This document shows, piece after piece, positions 1 through 8,710 of a DNA stretch of 43,169 nucleotides. Location: NCBI GenBank assembly GCA_019239955.1, contig JAFAZD010000282.1, positions 1 through 43,169 on the forward strand. The letters run 5' to 3'. Source of the DNA: Armatimonadota bacterium. Its GTDB lineage: Bacteria > Armatimonadota > Armatimonadia > Armatimonadales > Capsulimonadaceae. The notes below the pieces were generated by a model. The model saw nothing but the letters and a program-made list of their open reading frames with translations, had not been told where the DNA came from and ran no database searches. The stretch's first letter is position 1. Every line of letters begins with the position of its first letter. The position numbers were made by a program, and so were the translations under genes.

Positions 1-12
1 AGGAAAGGTGCC

Positions 13-150
13 TCAACTCGCATTACTCTGCTTTACTGCCCGGAGCGCAGCCAATTCGACGCGGCGGGCCAGTTCCAGCGGAGTCGGCAGGAACTCGCCG
101 CGCGGGGTCAAACAGCTCGTCTGTCTTATTGTAGCCGATGCCGGGCGGCG
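13..150 (-). pseudogene. Possible Uma2-like nuclease C-terminal remnant
   Basis: Reading the minus strand toward a TGA at 15-13 gives an open stretch of about 45 codons, bounded upstream by a stop at 153-151 in the same frame. It contains the segment LTPRGEFLPTPLELARR. This resembles the C-terminal tail of Uma2-family (DUF820) endonucleases, where a Gly-Glu turn is followed by TPxELAxRxE. I see no ATG in it and no continuation in the other frames, so if the resemblance is real this is a decayed 3' end. Short length makes chance similarity quite possible. Confidence 0.25.
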
Positions 151-171
151 CTAATCCGTGCCGTCCTCTGC

Positions 172-177
172 TATAAT
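172..177 (+). promoter_or_regulatory. Extended -10 box upstream of the DeoR-type regulator
   Basis: A perfect TATAAT preceded by TGC (extended -10 form TGnTATAAT) lies about 55 nt before the ATG at 232. No good -35 hexamer is visible at 16-18 nt. The same TGCTATAAT string precedes the genes starting at 16377 and 33537 on the minus strand, which supports its being a real promoter element of this genome. Confidence 0.6.
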
Positions 178-231
178 GATACAGGGGTAAACGTAAAAAG
201 TCAAGGGTGAAACGAAAGAGAACGAAACGTT

Positions 232-999
232 ATGTATGCGGAAGAGCGGCAGCGGGAGATTTTGGAGCGGGTGCGCCGCGAGGGGAAGGTGTCGGTGGAG
301 GCTCTGACGGAGGCGCTGGGGGTCTCGGCCCCGACAGTGCGGGCCGACCTGGGCGCGCTGGAAGGTCGGCGGCTGCTGCGGCGGACGCACGGCGGGGCGA
401 TTGCGTGGGAGACGACGCTGTATGAGCCGCCGTATGCCGAGCGGGAGCGGGCGCGGCAGATGGAGAAGGCGCGCATCGGCGCGGCGGCAGCGGCGCGCGT
501 CCGTGACCATGAGACGGTGATTTTGGACGCCGGCACGACGACTTATGAAGTGGCGGTGCGGCTGAAGGAGCGCATCGGCCTGACTGTCGTGACCAACTCG
601 CTGGAGGCGGCCTGGGAGCTGATGGACGCGCCGCCGGGCCATGTGGAAACGATTGTCGTCGGCGGCAATGTCCACGCCCGCCGCCGCGCCACGCTGGGGC
701 CACTGGCCGCCGAGTTTCTGACCCGCCTGCAGGTGGACCGCGCGTTTCTGGGCGTCAATGGCGTCCATCCAGACGCCGGCTGGACCGTGGTGGACTTCGA
801 CGCCGCCCAGGTCAAGCGGGCCATGCTCGCCCGCGCCCGCGAGGTGGTGGTGGTCGCCGACGGCAGCAAGCTGGGGGCGGCGGCGTTCGCCTCCATCGGC
901 CCCCTCTCCCTCGCCCACGTCCTCGTCACGGACGCCGTCCCGGACGTCCCCCTCGCCGAGAGTCTGGCCGCCGCCGGCGTGGAGGTGGTGGTGGGTTAA
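232..999 (+). CDS. DeoR-family transcriptional regulator
   Basis: 255 aa, the usual size of DeoR/GlpR repressors. The N-terminus (about residues 1-60) is the DeoR winged helix: a start like MYAEERQREILERVRREGKV, then VEALTEALGVSAPTVRADL as the helix-turn-helix and LLRRTHGGAI as the wing. The C-terminal effector domain (about 75-250) contains ILDAGTTTYEVA and VVTNS, the phosphosugar-binding part of the ISOCOT-like fold. Family members repress sugar or polyol catabolic genes and are released by a phosphorylated sugar. No catabolic gene is adjacent; the sugar transporter at 11.3-16.4 kb is one possible target, which is speculation. The ATG at 232 follows a purine-rich AAGAGAACG stretch. A copy of the window's palindromic repeat begins 15 nt after the stop. 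Confidence 0.9.
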   Translation: MYAEERQREILERVRREGKVSVEALTEALGVSAPTVRADLGALEGRRLLRRTHGGAIAWETTLYEPPYAERERARQMEKARIGAAAAARVRDHETVILDAGTTTYEVAVRLKERIGLTVVTNSLEAAWELMDAPPGHVETIVVGGNVHARRRATLGPLAAEFLTRLQVDRAFLGVNGVHPDAGWTVVDFDAAQVKRAMLARAREVVVVADGSKLGAAAFASIGPLSLAHVLVTDAVPDVPLAESLAAAGVEVVVG

Positions 1000-1014
1000 G
1001 AGGGATTCCCCCAG

Positions 1015-1034
1015 CCCCCAATTCCGGGGGAGCC
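1015..1034. repeat. Half copy of the CCCCCAAT/GGGGG palindromic element
   Basis: Core CCCCCAATTCCGGGGGAGCC, the same half-unit as at 17196, 27460, 41749 and 42726. It sits just after the stop of the DeoR gene and just before the 3' end of the convergent XRE regulator, where its stem could also act as a terminator hairpin. Confidence 0.7.
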
Positions 1035-1046
1035 AGAGAGGATGTT

Positions 1047-1502
1047 CTACCCGCCTGGACGATGCGTGGGGCGGTGCCCCCGCTGCCTGATCAGTTCGGA
1101 GATCTCCCGCTCCGTCTCCGCCGGGATGTCCGCCAGATACCGTCCCTGGCGCAGTTTGTCCAGGGTCGGCTCGGACGGCAGGGCGTCCCGCGTGAGAAGC
1201 CCCGCCGCCACCAGCCCCTGGCAGAGCAGTTCCGTCGCCGTGTCCTGGCTGACGTCCGGGGGCGTCAGGACGCGGGCCAGGTGGTGGACCAGGCGGCGGC
1301 TGGGCCGCTGCGTCCCCCGCTCCAGGTCGGCCACGGCCCGGCACGACAGGTGCGCCTTCTCGGCCAGCTGGTCCGGGGTCAACTGGCACCAGGCACGCGC
1401 CTCCCGCAGCCACTGGCCGAACGGGCTGCCCTGGCTGTCTCCAGGTTTGCCGGCATCGGCGGCGTCCGAGTGGCCGGCATCGGGCGTGTGTTGATTCCAC
1501 AT
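1047..1502 (-). CDS. XRE-type helix-turn-helix regulator
   Basis: 151 aa from the ATG at 1502. An upstream in-frame ATG at 1670 would add 56 residues of uncharacteristic Arg/Pro-rich sequence and would place the promoter-like TATAAT inside the gene. The HTH_3 domain spans about residues 28-85 (FGQWLREAR, LTPDQLAEKAHLSCRAVADLERG, RRLVHHLARVL), matching the QLAExAxLSxRAVxDLERG pattern of XRE/SinR-like repressors. The C-terminal half (about 90-151) is helical and not recognised; it may oligomerise or bind a partner. The gene is divergent from the hydroxylase-NRPS operon across 402 nt containing repeated TATTCGT motifs. A role in regulating that operon is plausible but inferred from position only. 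Confidence 0.8.
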   Translation of the reverse strand: MWNQHTPDAGHSDAADAGKPGDSQGSPFGQWLREARAWCQLTPDQLAEKAHLSCRAVADLERGTQRPSRRLVHHLARVLTPPDVSQDTATELLCQGLVAAGLLTRDALPSEPTLDKLRQGRYLADIPAETEREISELIRQRGHRPTHRPGG

Positions 1503-1904
1503 CTCTTCAGTCCCCGCCTTTCTGCGACAGCCCCACGGGTAGCGGTCAGGGGCCGTGATGTCCCTGCGCCGGCCTGAGAGTTCCGGGTGGAGACTTGGCA
1601 AGATTATACCCGCTTCCCTACGTCCTATACAGGGTTTTATTCGTCGCCCTTTGCTTAGCCTGGCGTCCAACTTTATTCGTCGATTCGGCAGCCCTCCACA
1701 TCATGCCCTATTCGTAATATTAATTACTTCGGTTATACCATCTTGATTGCTAACACTTAAATTTCAGCAATCTTTCATAGAAACATGGGGGCTTACCGGC
1801 GGAAATCGCATTCTTGGCATGAATCATGCATGAACAGTCCTGATGAATCAAAGCCATCCAGGCATGGCAGTTCTTGCCACTGATGGCAGATCGGATGCGG
1901 CGGC
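1503..1904. promoter_or_regulatory. Divergent promoter region, XRE regulator / NRPS operon
   Basis: This 402-nt gene-free stretch is visibly richer in A+T than its surroundings. On the minus strand a TATAAT at 1608-1603 is a good -10 box for the XRE gene, with a weak TGTATA at -35 (1631-1626). TATTCGT occurs three times in direct orientation at 1638, 1674 and 1709 (spacing 36 and 35 nt); the first two are part of an identical 11-mer TTTATTCGTCG. An inverted pair GATTGCT/AGCAATC lies around 1745-1772, and TGGCA-N5-TGCCA at 1865-1879 sits 25 nt before the hydroxylase ATG. I could not place a convincing plus-strand promoter. Confidence 0.55.
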
Positions 1905-2846
1905 ATGAATGGGATACCTACCGAGAGAATCACCGGGCCTTTGTCGGCGGGGATGGGCGACCTGACGTCAGAGCGCTCTCGGTTTATCGCGGAAGCGCAG
2001 CGGCAGGGACTGCATTACATTCACCAGCCCTATGAACTCTATTCAGAGGCCAACCACGACGCCTGGCGATGCCTGTATCGGGGCATGGAGGATCGCTGGC
2101 AACGGCACGCCAACCGGCATTTCCTCCAGGGCATTGACCGGCTGCGTCTGAACCCGAATCGGGTGCCGCGGCTGGAAGATGTCAACAAGTTCCTGTACCC
2201 GCTGACCCGGTTCCGGGCCGTCGCCGTCAGCGGCTACCTGCCCGCCTTCCTGTTCTTCAACAGCCTGCGCCAGCGCCAGTTCCCGACCACCATCACCATC
2301 CGCGATGGGGGGGATGCCTTCGCGGAGTGGCCGGACATCTTCCACGACATCACCGGGCACGTCCCCATGCACACGGACCCGGCCTTCGCCGAGGCCCTCG
2401 TCCGGTTCGGCGACTGCGCGCACACGGCGGTCGAGATGGTCGCCGACATCCGCGACGAGGAGGAGCAGGTGCGCCGGCTGACCAGCATCATCCGGGCGAT
2501 GGCGCGCTTCTTCTGGTTCACGGTGGAGACGGGGCTGATGCGCGAGGGCAAGGGGCTGAAAGTCTACGGCAGCGCCCTGCTCAGCTCGCGCGGCGAGATC
2601 GACCATGCTCTCTGCTCCGACGACGTGCAGAAGCACCCGGTCCAGCTGGAATGGATCATCAACCAGGGGTTCCTGCCGAACCACTACCAGCCGCTGCTCT
2701 TTATTACCGAGTCCTTCACCCACCTGTATGAATTGGTGGACGAGCTCGAGCGCTGGATGCGCGCCGGCCGGCTCAACAACGTCGCGCCGGGCGAGCCGGC
2801 GATCACGGAGGCCGACTTGAAAAGCTTCCTGCGACCCGTCCATTAA
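1905..2846 (+). CDS. Aromatic amino acid hydroxylase, phenylalanine 4-monooxygenase family
   Basis: 313 aa. Non-haem Fe(II), pterin-dependent hydroxylase of the phenylalanine/tyrosine/tryptophan hydroxylase family. The iron triad is visible: FHDITGHVP supplies His147 and His152, and FFWFTVETGL supplies the glutamate at about residue 208. KVYGSALLSSRGE matches the conserved YGaGLLSSxGE segment. The spacing between the second His and the Glu is 56 residues, against about 40 in human and Chromobacterium enzymes, so there is an insert of roughly 16 residues (around DIRDEEEQVRRL). The gene ends 8 nt before the NRPS and is almost certainly co-transcribed with it. Hydroxylating Phe (para or meta) or another aromatic precursor for the peptide is the natural inference; housekeeping Phe catabolism is the alternative, but no other phenylalanine-degradation gene is nearby. 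Confidence 0.88.
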   Translation: MNGIPTERITGPLSAGMGDLTSERSRFIAEAQRQGLHYIHQPYELYSEANHDAWRCLYRGMEDRWQRHANRHFLQGIDRLRLNPNRVPRLEDVNKFLYPLTRFRAVAVSGYLPAFLFFNSLRQRQFPTTITIRDGGDAFAEWPDIFHDITGHVPMHTDPAFAEALVRFGDCAHTAVEMVADIRDEEEQVRRLTSIIRAMARFFWFTVETGLMREGKGLKVYGSALLSSRGEIDHALCSDDVQKHPVQLEWIINQGFLPNHYQPLLFITESFTHLYELVDELERWMRAGRLNNVAPGEPAITEADLKSFLRPVH

Positions 2847-2854
2847 GTTCGCTC

Positions 2855-5800
2855 ATGCCGTCACTCTCGCCGACCATCCTGGAGCCGCCGGTCGCCGCCC
2901 CGCTGCCGGAAGAATGCATTCACCGGCTTTTCGAGGCGCAGGCCGCGCGCACCCCTCAGGCCATCGCGGTCGTCTGGGAAGGCCGGACGCTGTCCTACGC
3001 GGCACTGAATGCCGCCGCGAACCGGCTCGCCCGGCACCTGCGGGCGCGAGGGATCGGGCCGGGTGCCCTGGTCGGCGTCTGCCTGGACTCGTCGCCCGCG
3101 ATGTTGGTCGCCCTGCTGGCTGTGCTGAAGGCGGGCGGGGCCTACCTGCCGCTCGACCCTGACTACCCGCCCGACCGCCTCGCCTTTCTGCTCAGGGACT
3201 CCCAGGCCCCCCTTCTCATTACGCAAGAGCCGCTGCGGGATCGCCTGCCGGCGGGGGCGACCGGCGTGCTCTGCCTGGACACGGATCGGGAGGCTATCTC
3301 CGGGTATGAGGGGGACAACCTGGAGGGCGGCGCGGGGCCCGACGATCTGGCTTACGTTATTTACACATCCGGCTCGACGGGAACGCCGAAGGGGGTCATG
3401 ATCGCCCACCGAGGAGTCGCCGCCAACCTGCGCTGGCGTCAGGACGCCTTCCCTCTGACCGCGGGGGACCGGCTGCTGCAGACCTACTCGTTCAGTTTCG
3501 ACCCCTCGGTGTGGGCCCTCTTCTGGCCGCTCACGGTCGGGGCCGCCCTGGTCCTGCCGCGCCCGGGCGGCATCGCCGACAGCGCCTACCTGGTGGAGAC
3601 GATGGCGGGGCAGGGCATCACGGTCATGGGGGCCGGACCCGCCCTCTGGCGCACACTGCTGGCGGAGCCGGGGATCGAGAAGTGCCGGAGCCTGCGCCAC
3701 GCCTTCTGCGGCGGCGAGCCGCTGACCGGCGACCTGCGCGGGCGCTTTCTGGCGCAACTTCCCCGGACGGCCCTGCACAACGTCTACGGCCCCACCGAGG
3801 CGACGATTGACGCGACCTGGTGGACGTGCCCGCGCCCGGACACGGGCGAGGCCGCCACGCCCATCGGCCATCCGCTCCCCACCGCCTCGGCCTGGCTTCT
3901 CGGCGAGGACGGCCGACCCGTGTCGGACGGCGCGGCGGGGGAGTTGTGTCTGGGCGGCGTCGGCCTGGCGCGCGGCTACCTCCGCCGGCCCGAACTGACG
4001 GACCAGAGATTCATTCCGCATCCCGTTGACCCCGCCCCCGGCGCGCGACTCTACCGGACGGGCGACCTTGCCCGGCGGCGGCCCGATGGCGCTCTTGAGT
4101 ATCTCGGGCGGCTGGACGATCAGGTGAAGGTGCGCGGCTACCGGATTGAACTGGGCGAGATTGAAACGGCGCTGGCCCGGCTGCCCGGCGTCCGCATGGC
4201 GGCCGTCGCCGCGCGCGAGGACACGCCCGGCGACAGGCGGCTGGCGGCCTATGTCGTGCCGGAGGGAACCGCCCCGCCCGTCCCGGTCCTGCGCCGTGCG
4301 CTGCGGCAGGCGCTGCCGGCATACATGGTCCCGTCCGCCTGGGTCTTCCTCGACGCGCTGCCCCTCTCGCCGAACGGCAAGGTGGATCGGCACACCCTGC
4401 CCGCACCGCGGACGACGGACCGCGAGCGCGGCGACGACTACGCCCCCCCCCGGAACACGCTGGAGCAACGGCTGGCGGGAATCTGGGAGGAGCTGCTGGA
4501 CACCCGCCCCCTCGGCGTCCACGATCACTTCTTCGAGATCGGCGGCCATTCCCTGCTCGCCGCGCGCCTGCTGGCCCGCGTCCGGCGGGAGTGGGGGGCG
4601 GAGATCACCCTGCGCGGCCTGTTCGAGACGCCGACCATCGCCCTGCTGGCGGAGCGCCTGCGGGCGAAGGGAGTCGCGCACACAGATGCCGGCCCGGCGT
4701 CCATTCCGCCGACGCCGCGGACGGAGGCGCTGCCACTCTCGTTTGCCCAGGAGTCGCTGTGGCTCGTCAGCCGGCTGGAACCGGATAGCCCCGTCTACAA
4801 CATCCCCCTCTGCCTGCGCCTCGCCGGCCCCTTGGACGCACGGGCGCTGGAACACAGCCTGTCCGAGATCGTCCGCCGGCACGAGGCCCTGCGTACGTGC
4901 GTCACCCTGGCTCCGAACGGCCGGCCGGTCCAGACGATTCGCGCCCCGGAGGCGCTACCCCTGGAGACGGTGGACCTGAGCGGCCTGCCCCCCGACACGC
5001 GCGGGGCCGAGGCGCAAAGCTACGCGGAACGGGAGGCGCGGCGTCCGTTTGACCTGGCCGCGGATCAGATGCTGCGGGCCGTGCTGCTGCGCCTGGGCCG
5101 GGAGGAGTATCGCCTGCTGCTGACGCTGCACCACATCGCCTGCGACGGCTGGTCCGTGGGCATCTTGATGCACGAGTTGACGGCGCTTTATGCGGCCTTT
5201 GCCGCCGGGCTGCCTTCCCCGTTGCCGGAACTGCCGATGCAGTACGCCGATTACGCCGCCTGGCAGCGGCAGCGCCTCACGGGGCCGCTCGCGGAGACGC
5301 AGCTCGCCTATTGGACCCGGCAGTTGGCGGACGCCACGCCCCTGGCGCTGCCGACGGACCGACCCCGGCCCCCCGTGGGGCGGTTTGAGGGCGCGCGGCT
5401 GCCCGTCGCCCTCCCGCGCGCGCTCGTGGACCGGCTGCATGACCTGGGCCGACAGGAGGACGCCACCCTGTTCATGACGCTCACGGCGGCTTTTCAGGGC
5501 CTGCTGGCGCGCCACACCGGCCAGGCGGACATCGTCATCGGCAGCCCGGTCGCGGGAAGGAACGCGGCCGAGACCGAGTCGCTGATCGGCCACTTCATCA
5601 ATCCCCTGGTTCTGCGGACGTTTCTGGGCGGCAATCCGTCCGCCCGCGAGATGCTGCGCCGCGTGCGCGAGGTCACGCTGGATGCCCAGGCGCACCAGGA
5701 CCTGCCGTTTGAGCGGATCGTGGAGGCCCTGCAGCCGGAGCGGGACGCCGGGCGCAACCCCCTGTTCTCGGTGATGCTTGTCCTGCAGACCCCCCCCGCT

Positions 5801-8710
5801 CCGGGGCGCGAGATGGCCGGCCTGACGATGACAATCGAGGAGACCGAGACCGGCACGGCGAAGATGGACCTCCTGCTCAGCCTGACGGACGGGCCGGACG
5901 GACTGAGCGGCTGGTGGGACTACAGCACCGACCTGTACGACCGGGCGACGATGGAGCGCCTCTCAGCGCATTTCCGCTGCTTGCTGGAGGGCATGGCGGC
6001 CGCCCCCGACCGGACGCTGTCGGCGCTGCCCCTGCTGCCCGAGGCGGAGCGCCATCAGGTGCTGAACGCATTCCAGCGCGCGGATCCGCCCATCGCCGCG
6101 CGCCAGACGGTCCACGCGCTGGTGGAGGCCCAGGCCGCGCGTGGGCCCGACGCCGTGGCGCTGGCGTGGCACGACGGGCAGATGACCTATGCCGAGATGA
6201 ACCGCCGCGCCAACCAACTGGCGCACGTCCTCCAGGAGCGGGGAGTCGGTCCGGGGGAGCGAGTGGGCGTCTGCCTGGAGCGGTCGCCGGAGCTGATCAT
6301 CGCCCTGCTGGGCGTGCTGAAGGCGGGCGGGGCCTATCTGCCGCTCGACCCCGACTATCCGCCCGACCGCCTCGCCTTCCTGCTGGCCGACTCGCAACCC
6401 GCTCTCCTGCTGACGCAGGCGTCCCTCGCCCCTCGCCTGCCCGAGCACATGGGCCTCACGATCTGTCTGGAACAAGAACAGACTGGGATCGCCCGCCGGA
6501 GCGGCGCGAATCCCGCCAGCGGCACGGATGCGGACAGTCTCGCCTACGTGATGTACACGTCCGGCTCGACCGGGCAGCCCAAGGGCGTCCTGATCCCGCA
6601 TCGCGGGGTCGTGCGACTCGTGCAGGACGCCGATTACGCAGACATCACGCCGGACGACGTTTTCCTGCAGCTGTCGCCGGTCTCCTTTGATGCATCCACG
6701 TTTGAGATCTGGGGCAGCCTGGCGAACGGGGCGCGCCTGGCCCTGGCCCCGGCGCGAACTCCATCGCTGGAGGAACTGGGGCGGACGCTGCGCCGCCACG
6801 GCGTCACGACCCTGTGGCTGACGGCGGGCCTGTTCAGCCTGATGGCGGAGGAGCGCCTGGACGACCTGCGCCCGCTCCGACAGCTCCTGGCGGGCGGGGA
6901 CGTGCTCCCGCTGCCGCATGTCCAGAAGATGCTGCAGGCCCTGCCCGGATGCCGCCTGATCAACGGCTACGGGCCGACGGAGAGCACGACCTTCACCTGC
7001 TGCCACCCCATCACGGCCGACAGCCTGCGCGGCGGCTCCGTGCCCATCGGACGGCCGATCCGCCGCACGGAGGTCTACGTGCTGGACGCCGACCGGCAGC
7101 CGGCGCCGATCGGCGTGCCCGGCGAGTTATACATCGGCGGGGACGCCCTGGCCCTGGGCTATCTGAACCGGCCCGACCTGACGGCAGAAAAGTTCGTCCC
7201 CCACCCCTTCTCGCCAGACCCCACCGCCCGCCTCTATCGGAGCGGCGACGTGGCCCGCTGGCGTCCCGACGGTGTGCTGGAATTCCTGGGACGGCGGGAC
7301 ATGCAGGTCAAGGTGCGCGGCTACCGGATTGAACTGGGCGAGATTGAAACGGCGCTGGCCCGGCATCCCGCCGTGCGGGATGCCGTGGCGCTGGCGCACG
7401 GGGAGGCGCACGAGAAGCAGATCGTGGCCTATCTGGTGCCGGAGCCGGGCCAGTCAGTCTCCCCCGCCGGCCTGCGGCAGAGCCTGCAGGAGACGCTGCC
7501 CGGCTACATGATTCCGAGCCGGTTCGTCCTGCTGGAGACCCTGCCGCTGACGCCCAACGGCAAGGTGGACCGCGCCGCCCTGCGGGAGCCGCCCCCGGAG
7601 CCGACGTCGGCGAGGCCGGCTTTGACGCCGCCGCGCACGCCGCTGGAGACCGCCCTGTGCGGCCTCTGGGCCGAGGCGCTGGGCGTGCCCCAGGTCGGCG
7701 TCCGGGACAACTTCTTTGAGATCGGCGGCCACTCGCTGCTGGCTGCACTGCTGCTGCATCGCATCGAGCGCCTCTGCGGCCGGAAGCTGCCCCTGGCGAC
7801 GCTGTTCGCCCACGCCACAGTGGAGGACCTGGCGCGCGTCCTGCGGCAGCCGGCGTCGGGGGCGCAGTCCCCGCTGGTCCGGCTCCACGCCGACGGCAGC
7901 CGACGTCCCCTCTTTTTCCTGCATGGCGACTTCCAGGGCGGATTCTACTGCCTGAACATGGCACGGCATCTCGGCCCGGACCAGCCCCTCTGCGCGCTGC
8001 CGCCGCACGGCATGGACGGGGGAACCATCCCCGACACCATTGAGGAGATGGCGGCGGACTACGGACGGGTCATCCGGGCCGCCCAGCCCGAGGGGCCGTA
8101 CCGGCTGGGAGGCTTTTGCAACGGCGGCCTGGTCGCCTACGAGATCGCCCGTCAGCTGCGCGCGCAGGGGCAGGAGGTCGAGGCGCTCCTGCTGCTGGAC
8201 ATGATCGGGATCAACACCCGCTTCAAGCGCACGCTGCACCGCCTGACGCAGGACATCGGGCGGATTGCCCGGATCAGCCCCGACGCGCGCCGGCAGGCGT
8301 TTATCCGCACCCAGGAGTGCCTGATGCCGCTGGGCCTGCTGCTGAAGCGCCTGCGCGATCTTGTGATGGACGCCTACTACCGGGCGGGGGATCGTTTCTT
8401 TCCCGAGCAGATGGCGCGGATGGCCTGCCCGGTGCCCCTGGTGGAGCAGGAGACCCAGATGGTGACGCTGCCTGCCTATTATCACGTGCTCGGCCGATAC
8501 ATTCTACGCCCCTACGATGGCCCCCTGACGCTGCTCTGGGCGCAGCAGGAATGGGATCAGCGCGGGGAGGACCTCATGCTGGGCTGGCGGGACGTGGCCC
8601 CGCAGGCCCAGGTCGTCCGCGTCCCCGGCGGCCACCTCACCTGCCTGACCGACCACATCCAGGCCCTCGCGGAGACGCTGGCGCGGGTCCTAGGGGCCGC
8701 GCCGGAATGA
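2855..8710 (+). CDS. Two-module nonribosomal peptide synthetase (A-PCP-C-A-PCP-TE)
   Basis: 1951 aa. Module 1: A domain about 20-520 (YTSGSTG near 170, NVYGPTEA, YRTGDLARR, NGKVDR) and PCP with Ser566 in GGHSL. Condensation domain about 620-1060, with HHIACDG at 759-765 and an LCL-like N-terminus. Module 2: A domain about 1080-1580 (YTSGSTG near 1234) and PCP with Ser1627. Thioesterase about 1665-1951. Hand alignment to GrsA gives code DPWGFGVIDK for A1, which I cannot assign, and DAFWLGGTFK for A2, one residue from the classic valine code. The TE nucleophile elbow is GGFCNGG, so Cys1755 replaces Ser, with Asp1782 and His1927 as likely partners. No epimerase or methyltransferase is present. 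The predicted product is an X-Val dipeptide or a cyclised derivative. The stop overlaps the PPTase start (ATGA). Confidence 0.96.
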   Translation: MPSLSPTILEPPVAAPLPEECIHRLFEAQAARTPQAIAVVWEGRTLSYAALNAAANRLARHLRARGIGPGALVGVCLDSSPAMLVALLAVLKAGGAYLPLDPDYPPDRLAFLLRDSQAPLLITQEPLRDRLPAGATGVLCLDTDREAISGYEGDNLEGGAGPDDLAYVIYTSGSTGTPKGVMIAHRGVAANLRWRQDAFPLTAGDRLLQTYSFSFDPSVWALFWPLTVGAALVLPRPGGIADSAYLVETMAGQGITVMGAGPALWRTLLAEPGIEKCRSLRHAFCGGEPLTGDLRGRFLAQLPRTALHNVYGPTEATIDATWWTCPRPDTGEAATPIGHPLPTASAWLLGEDGRPVSDGAAGELCLGGVGLARGYLRRPELTDQRFIPHPVDPAPGARLYRTGDLARRRPDGALEYLGRLDDQVKVRGYRIELGEIETALARLPGVRMAAVAAREDTPGDRRLAAYVVPEGTAPPVPVLRRALRQALPAYMVPSAWVFLDALPLSPNGKVDRHTLPAPRTTDRERGDDYAPPRNTLEQRLAGIWEELLDTRPLGVHDHFFEIGGHSLLAARLLARVRREWGAEITLRGLFETPTIALLAERLRAKGVAHTDAGPASIPPTPRTEALPLSFAQESLWLVSRLEPDSPVYNIPLCLRLAGPLDARALEHSLSEIVRRHEALRTCVTLAPNGRPVQTIRAPEALPLETVDLSGLPPDTRGAEAQSYAEREARRPFDLAADQMLRAVLLRLGREEYRLLLTLHHIACDGWSVGILMHELTALYAAFAAGLPSPLPELPMQYADYAAWQRQRLTGPLAETQLAYWTRQLADATPLALPTDRPRPPVGRFEGARLPVALPRALVDRLHDLGRQEDATLFMTLTAAFQGLLARHTGQADIVIGSPVAGRNAAETESLIGHFINPLVLRTFLGGNPSAREMLRRVREVTLDAQAHQDLPFERIVEALQPERDAGRNPLFSVMLVLQTPPAPGREMAGLTMTIEETETGTAKMDLLLSLTDGPDGLSGWWDYSTDLYDRATMERLSAHFRCLLEGMAAAPDRTLSALPLLPEAERHQVLNAFQRADPPIAARQTVHALVEAQAARGPDAVALAWHDGQMTYAEMNRRANQLAHVLQERGVGPGERVGVCLERSPELIIALLGVLKAGGAYLPLDPDYPPDRLAFLLADSQPALLLTQASLAPRLPEHMGLTICLEQEQTGIARRSGANPASGTDADSLAYVMYTSGSTGQPKGVLIPHRGVVRLVQDADYADITPDDVFLQLSPVSFDASTFEIWGSLANGARLALAPARTPSLEELGRTLRRHGVTTLWLTAGLFSLMAEERLDDLRPLRQLLAGGDVLPLPHVQKMLQALPGCRLINGYGPTESTTFTCCHPITADSLRGGSVPIGRPIRRTEVYVLDADRQPAPIGVPGELYIGGDALALGYLNRPDLTAEKFVPHPFSPDPTARLYRSGDVARWRPDGVLEFLGRRDMQVKVRGYRIELGEIETALARHPAVRDAVALAHGEAHEKQIVAYLVPEPGQSVSPAGLRQSLQETLPGYMIPSRFVLLETLPLTPNGKVDRAALREPPPEPTSARPALTPPRTPLETALCGLWAEALGVPQVGVRDNFFEIGGHSLLAALLLHRIERLCGRKLPLATLFAHATVEDLARVLRQPASGAQSPLVRLHADGSRRPLFFLHGDFQGGFYCLNMARHLGPDQPLCALPPHGMDGGTIPDTIEEMAADYGRVIRAAQPEGPYRLGGFCNGGLVAYEIARQLRAQGQEVEALLLLDMIGINTRFKRTLHRLTQDIGRIARISPDARRQAFIRTQECLMPLGLLLKRLRDLVMDAYYRAGDRFFPEQMARMACPVPLVEQETQMVTLPAYYHVLGRYILRPYDGPLTLLWAQQEWDQRGEDLMLGWRDVAPQAQVVRVPGGHLTCLTDHIQALAETLARVLGAAPE
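4127..4181 (+). repeat. 55-nt exact direct repeat inside the two A domains (copy 1)
   Basis: Identical base for base to 7310-7364. It encodes the A8 motif region (KVRGYRIELGEIETALAR) of A1, including synonymous positions. The A2-A3 region around 3127 and 6316 is also nearly identical at DNA level. Confidence 0.85.
7310..7364 (+). repeat. 55-nt exact direct repeat inside the two A domains (copy 2)
   Basis: Second copy of the repeat at 4127-4181, encoding the A8 motif of A2. Identity at synonymous sites points to recent duplication or gene conversion between the adenylation domains. Confidence 0.85.

Noticed and set aside
151-1500. Long antisense open frame across the DeoR and XRE genes
   Set aside because: Arg/Pro/Gly-rich translation without recognisable motifs; explained by GC-rich codons of the two supported genes in other frames.
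2861-4882. 673-codon antisense frame within the NRPS
   Set aside because: The NRPS frame has unambiguous motifs throughout; the antisense frame is a GC artefact.
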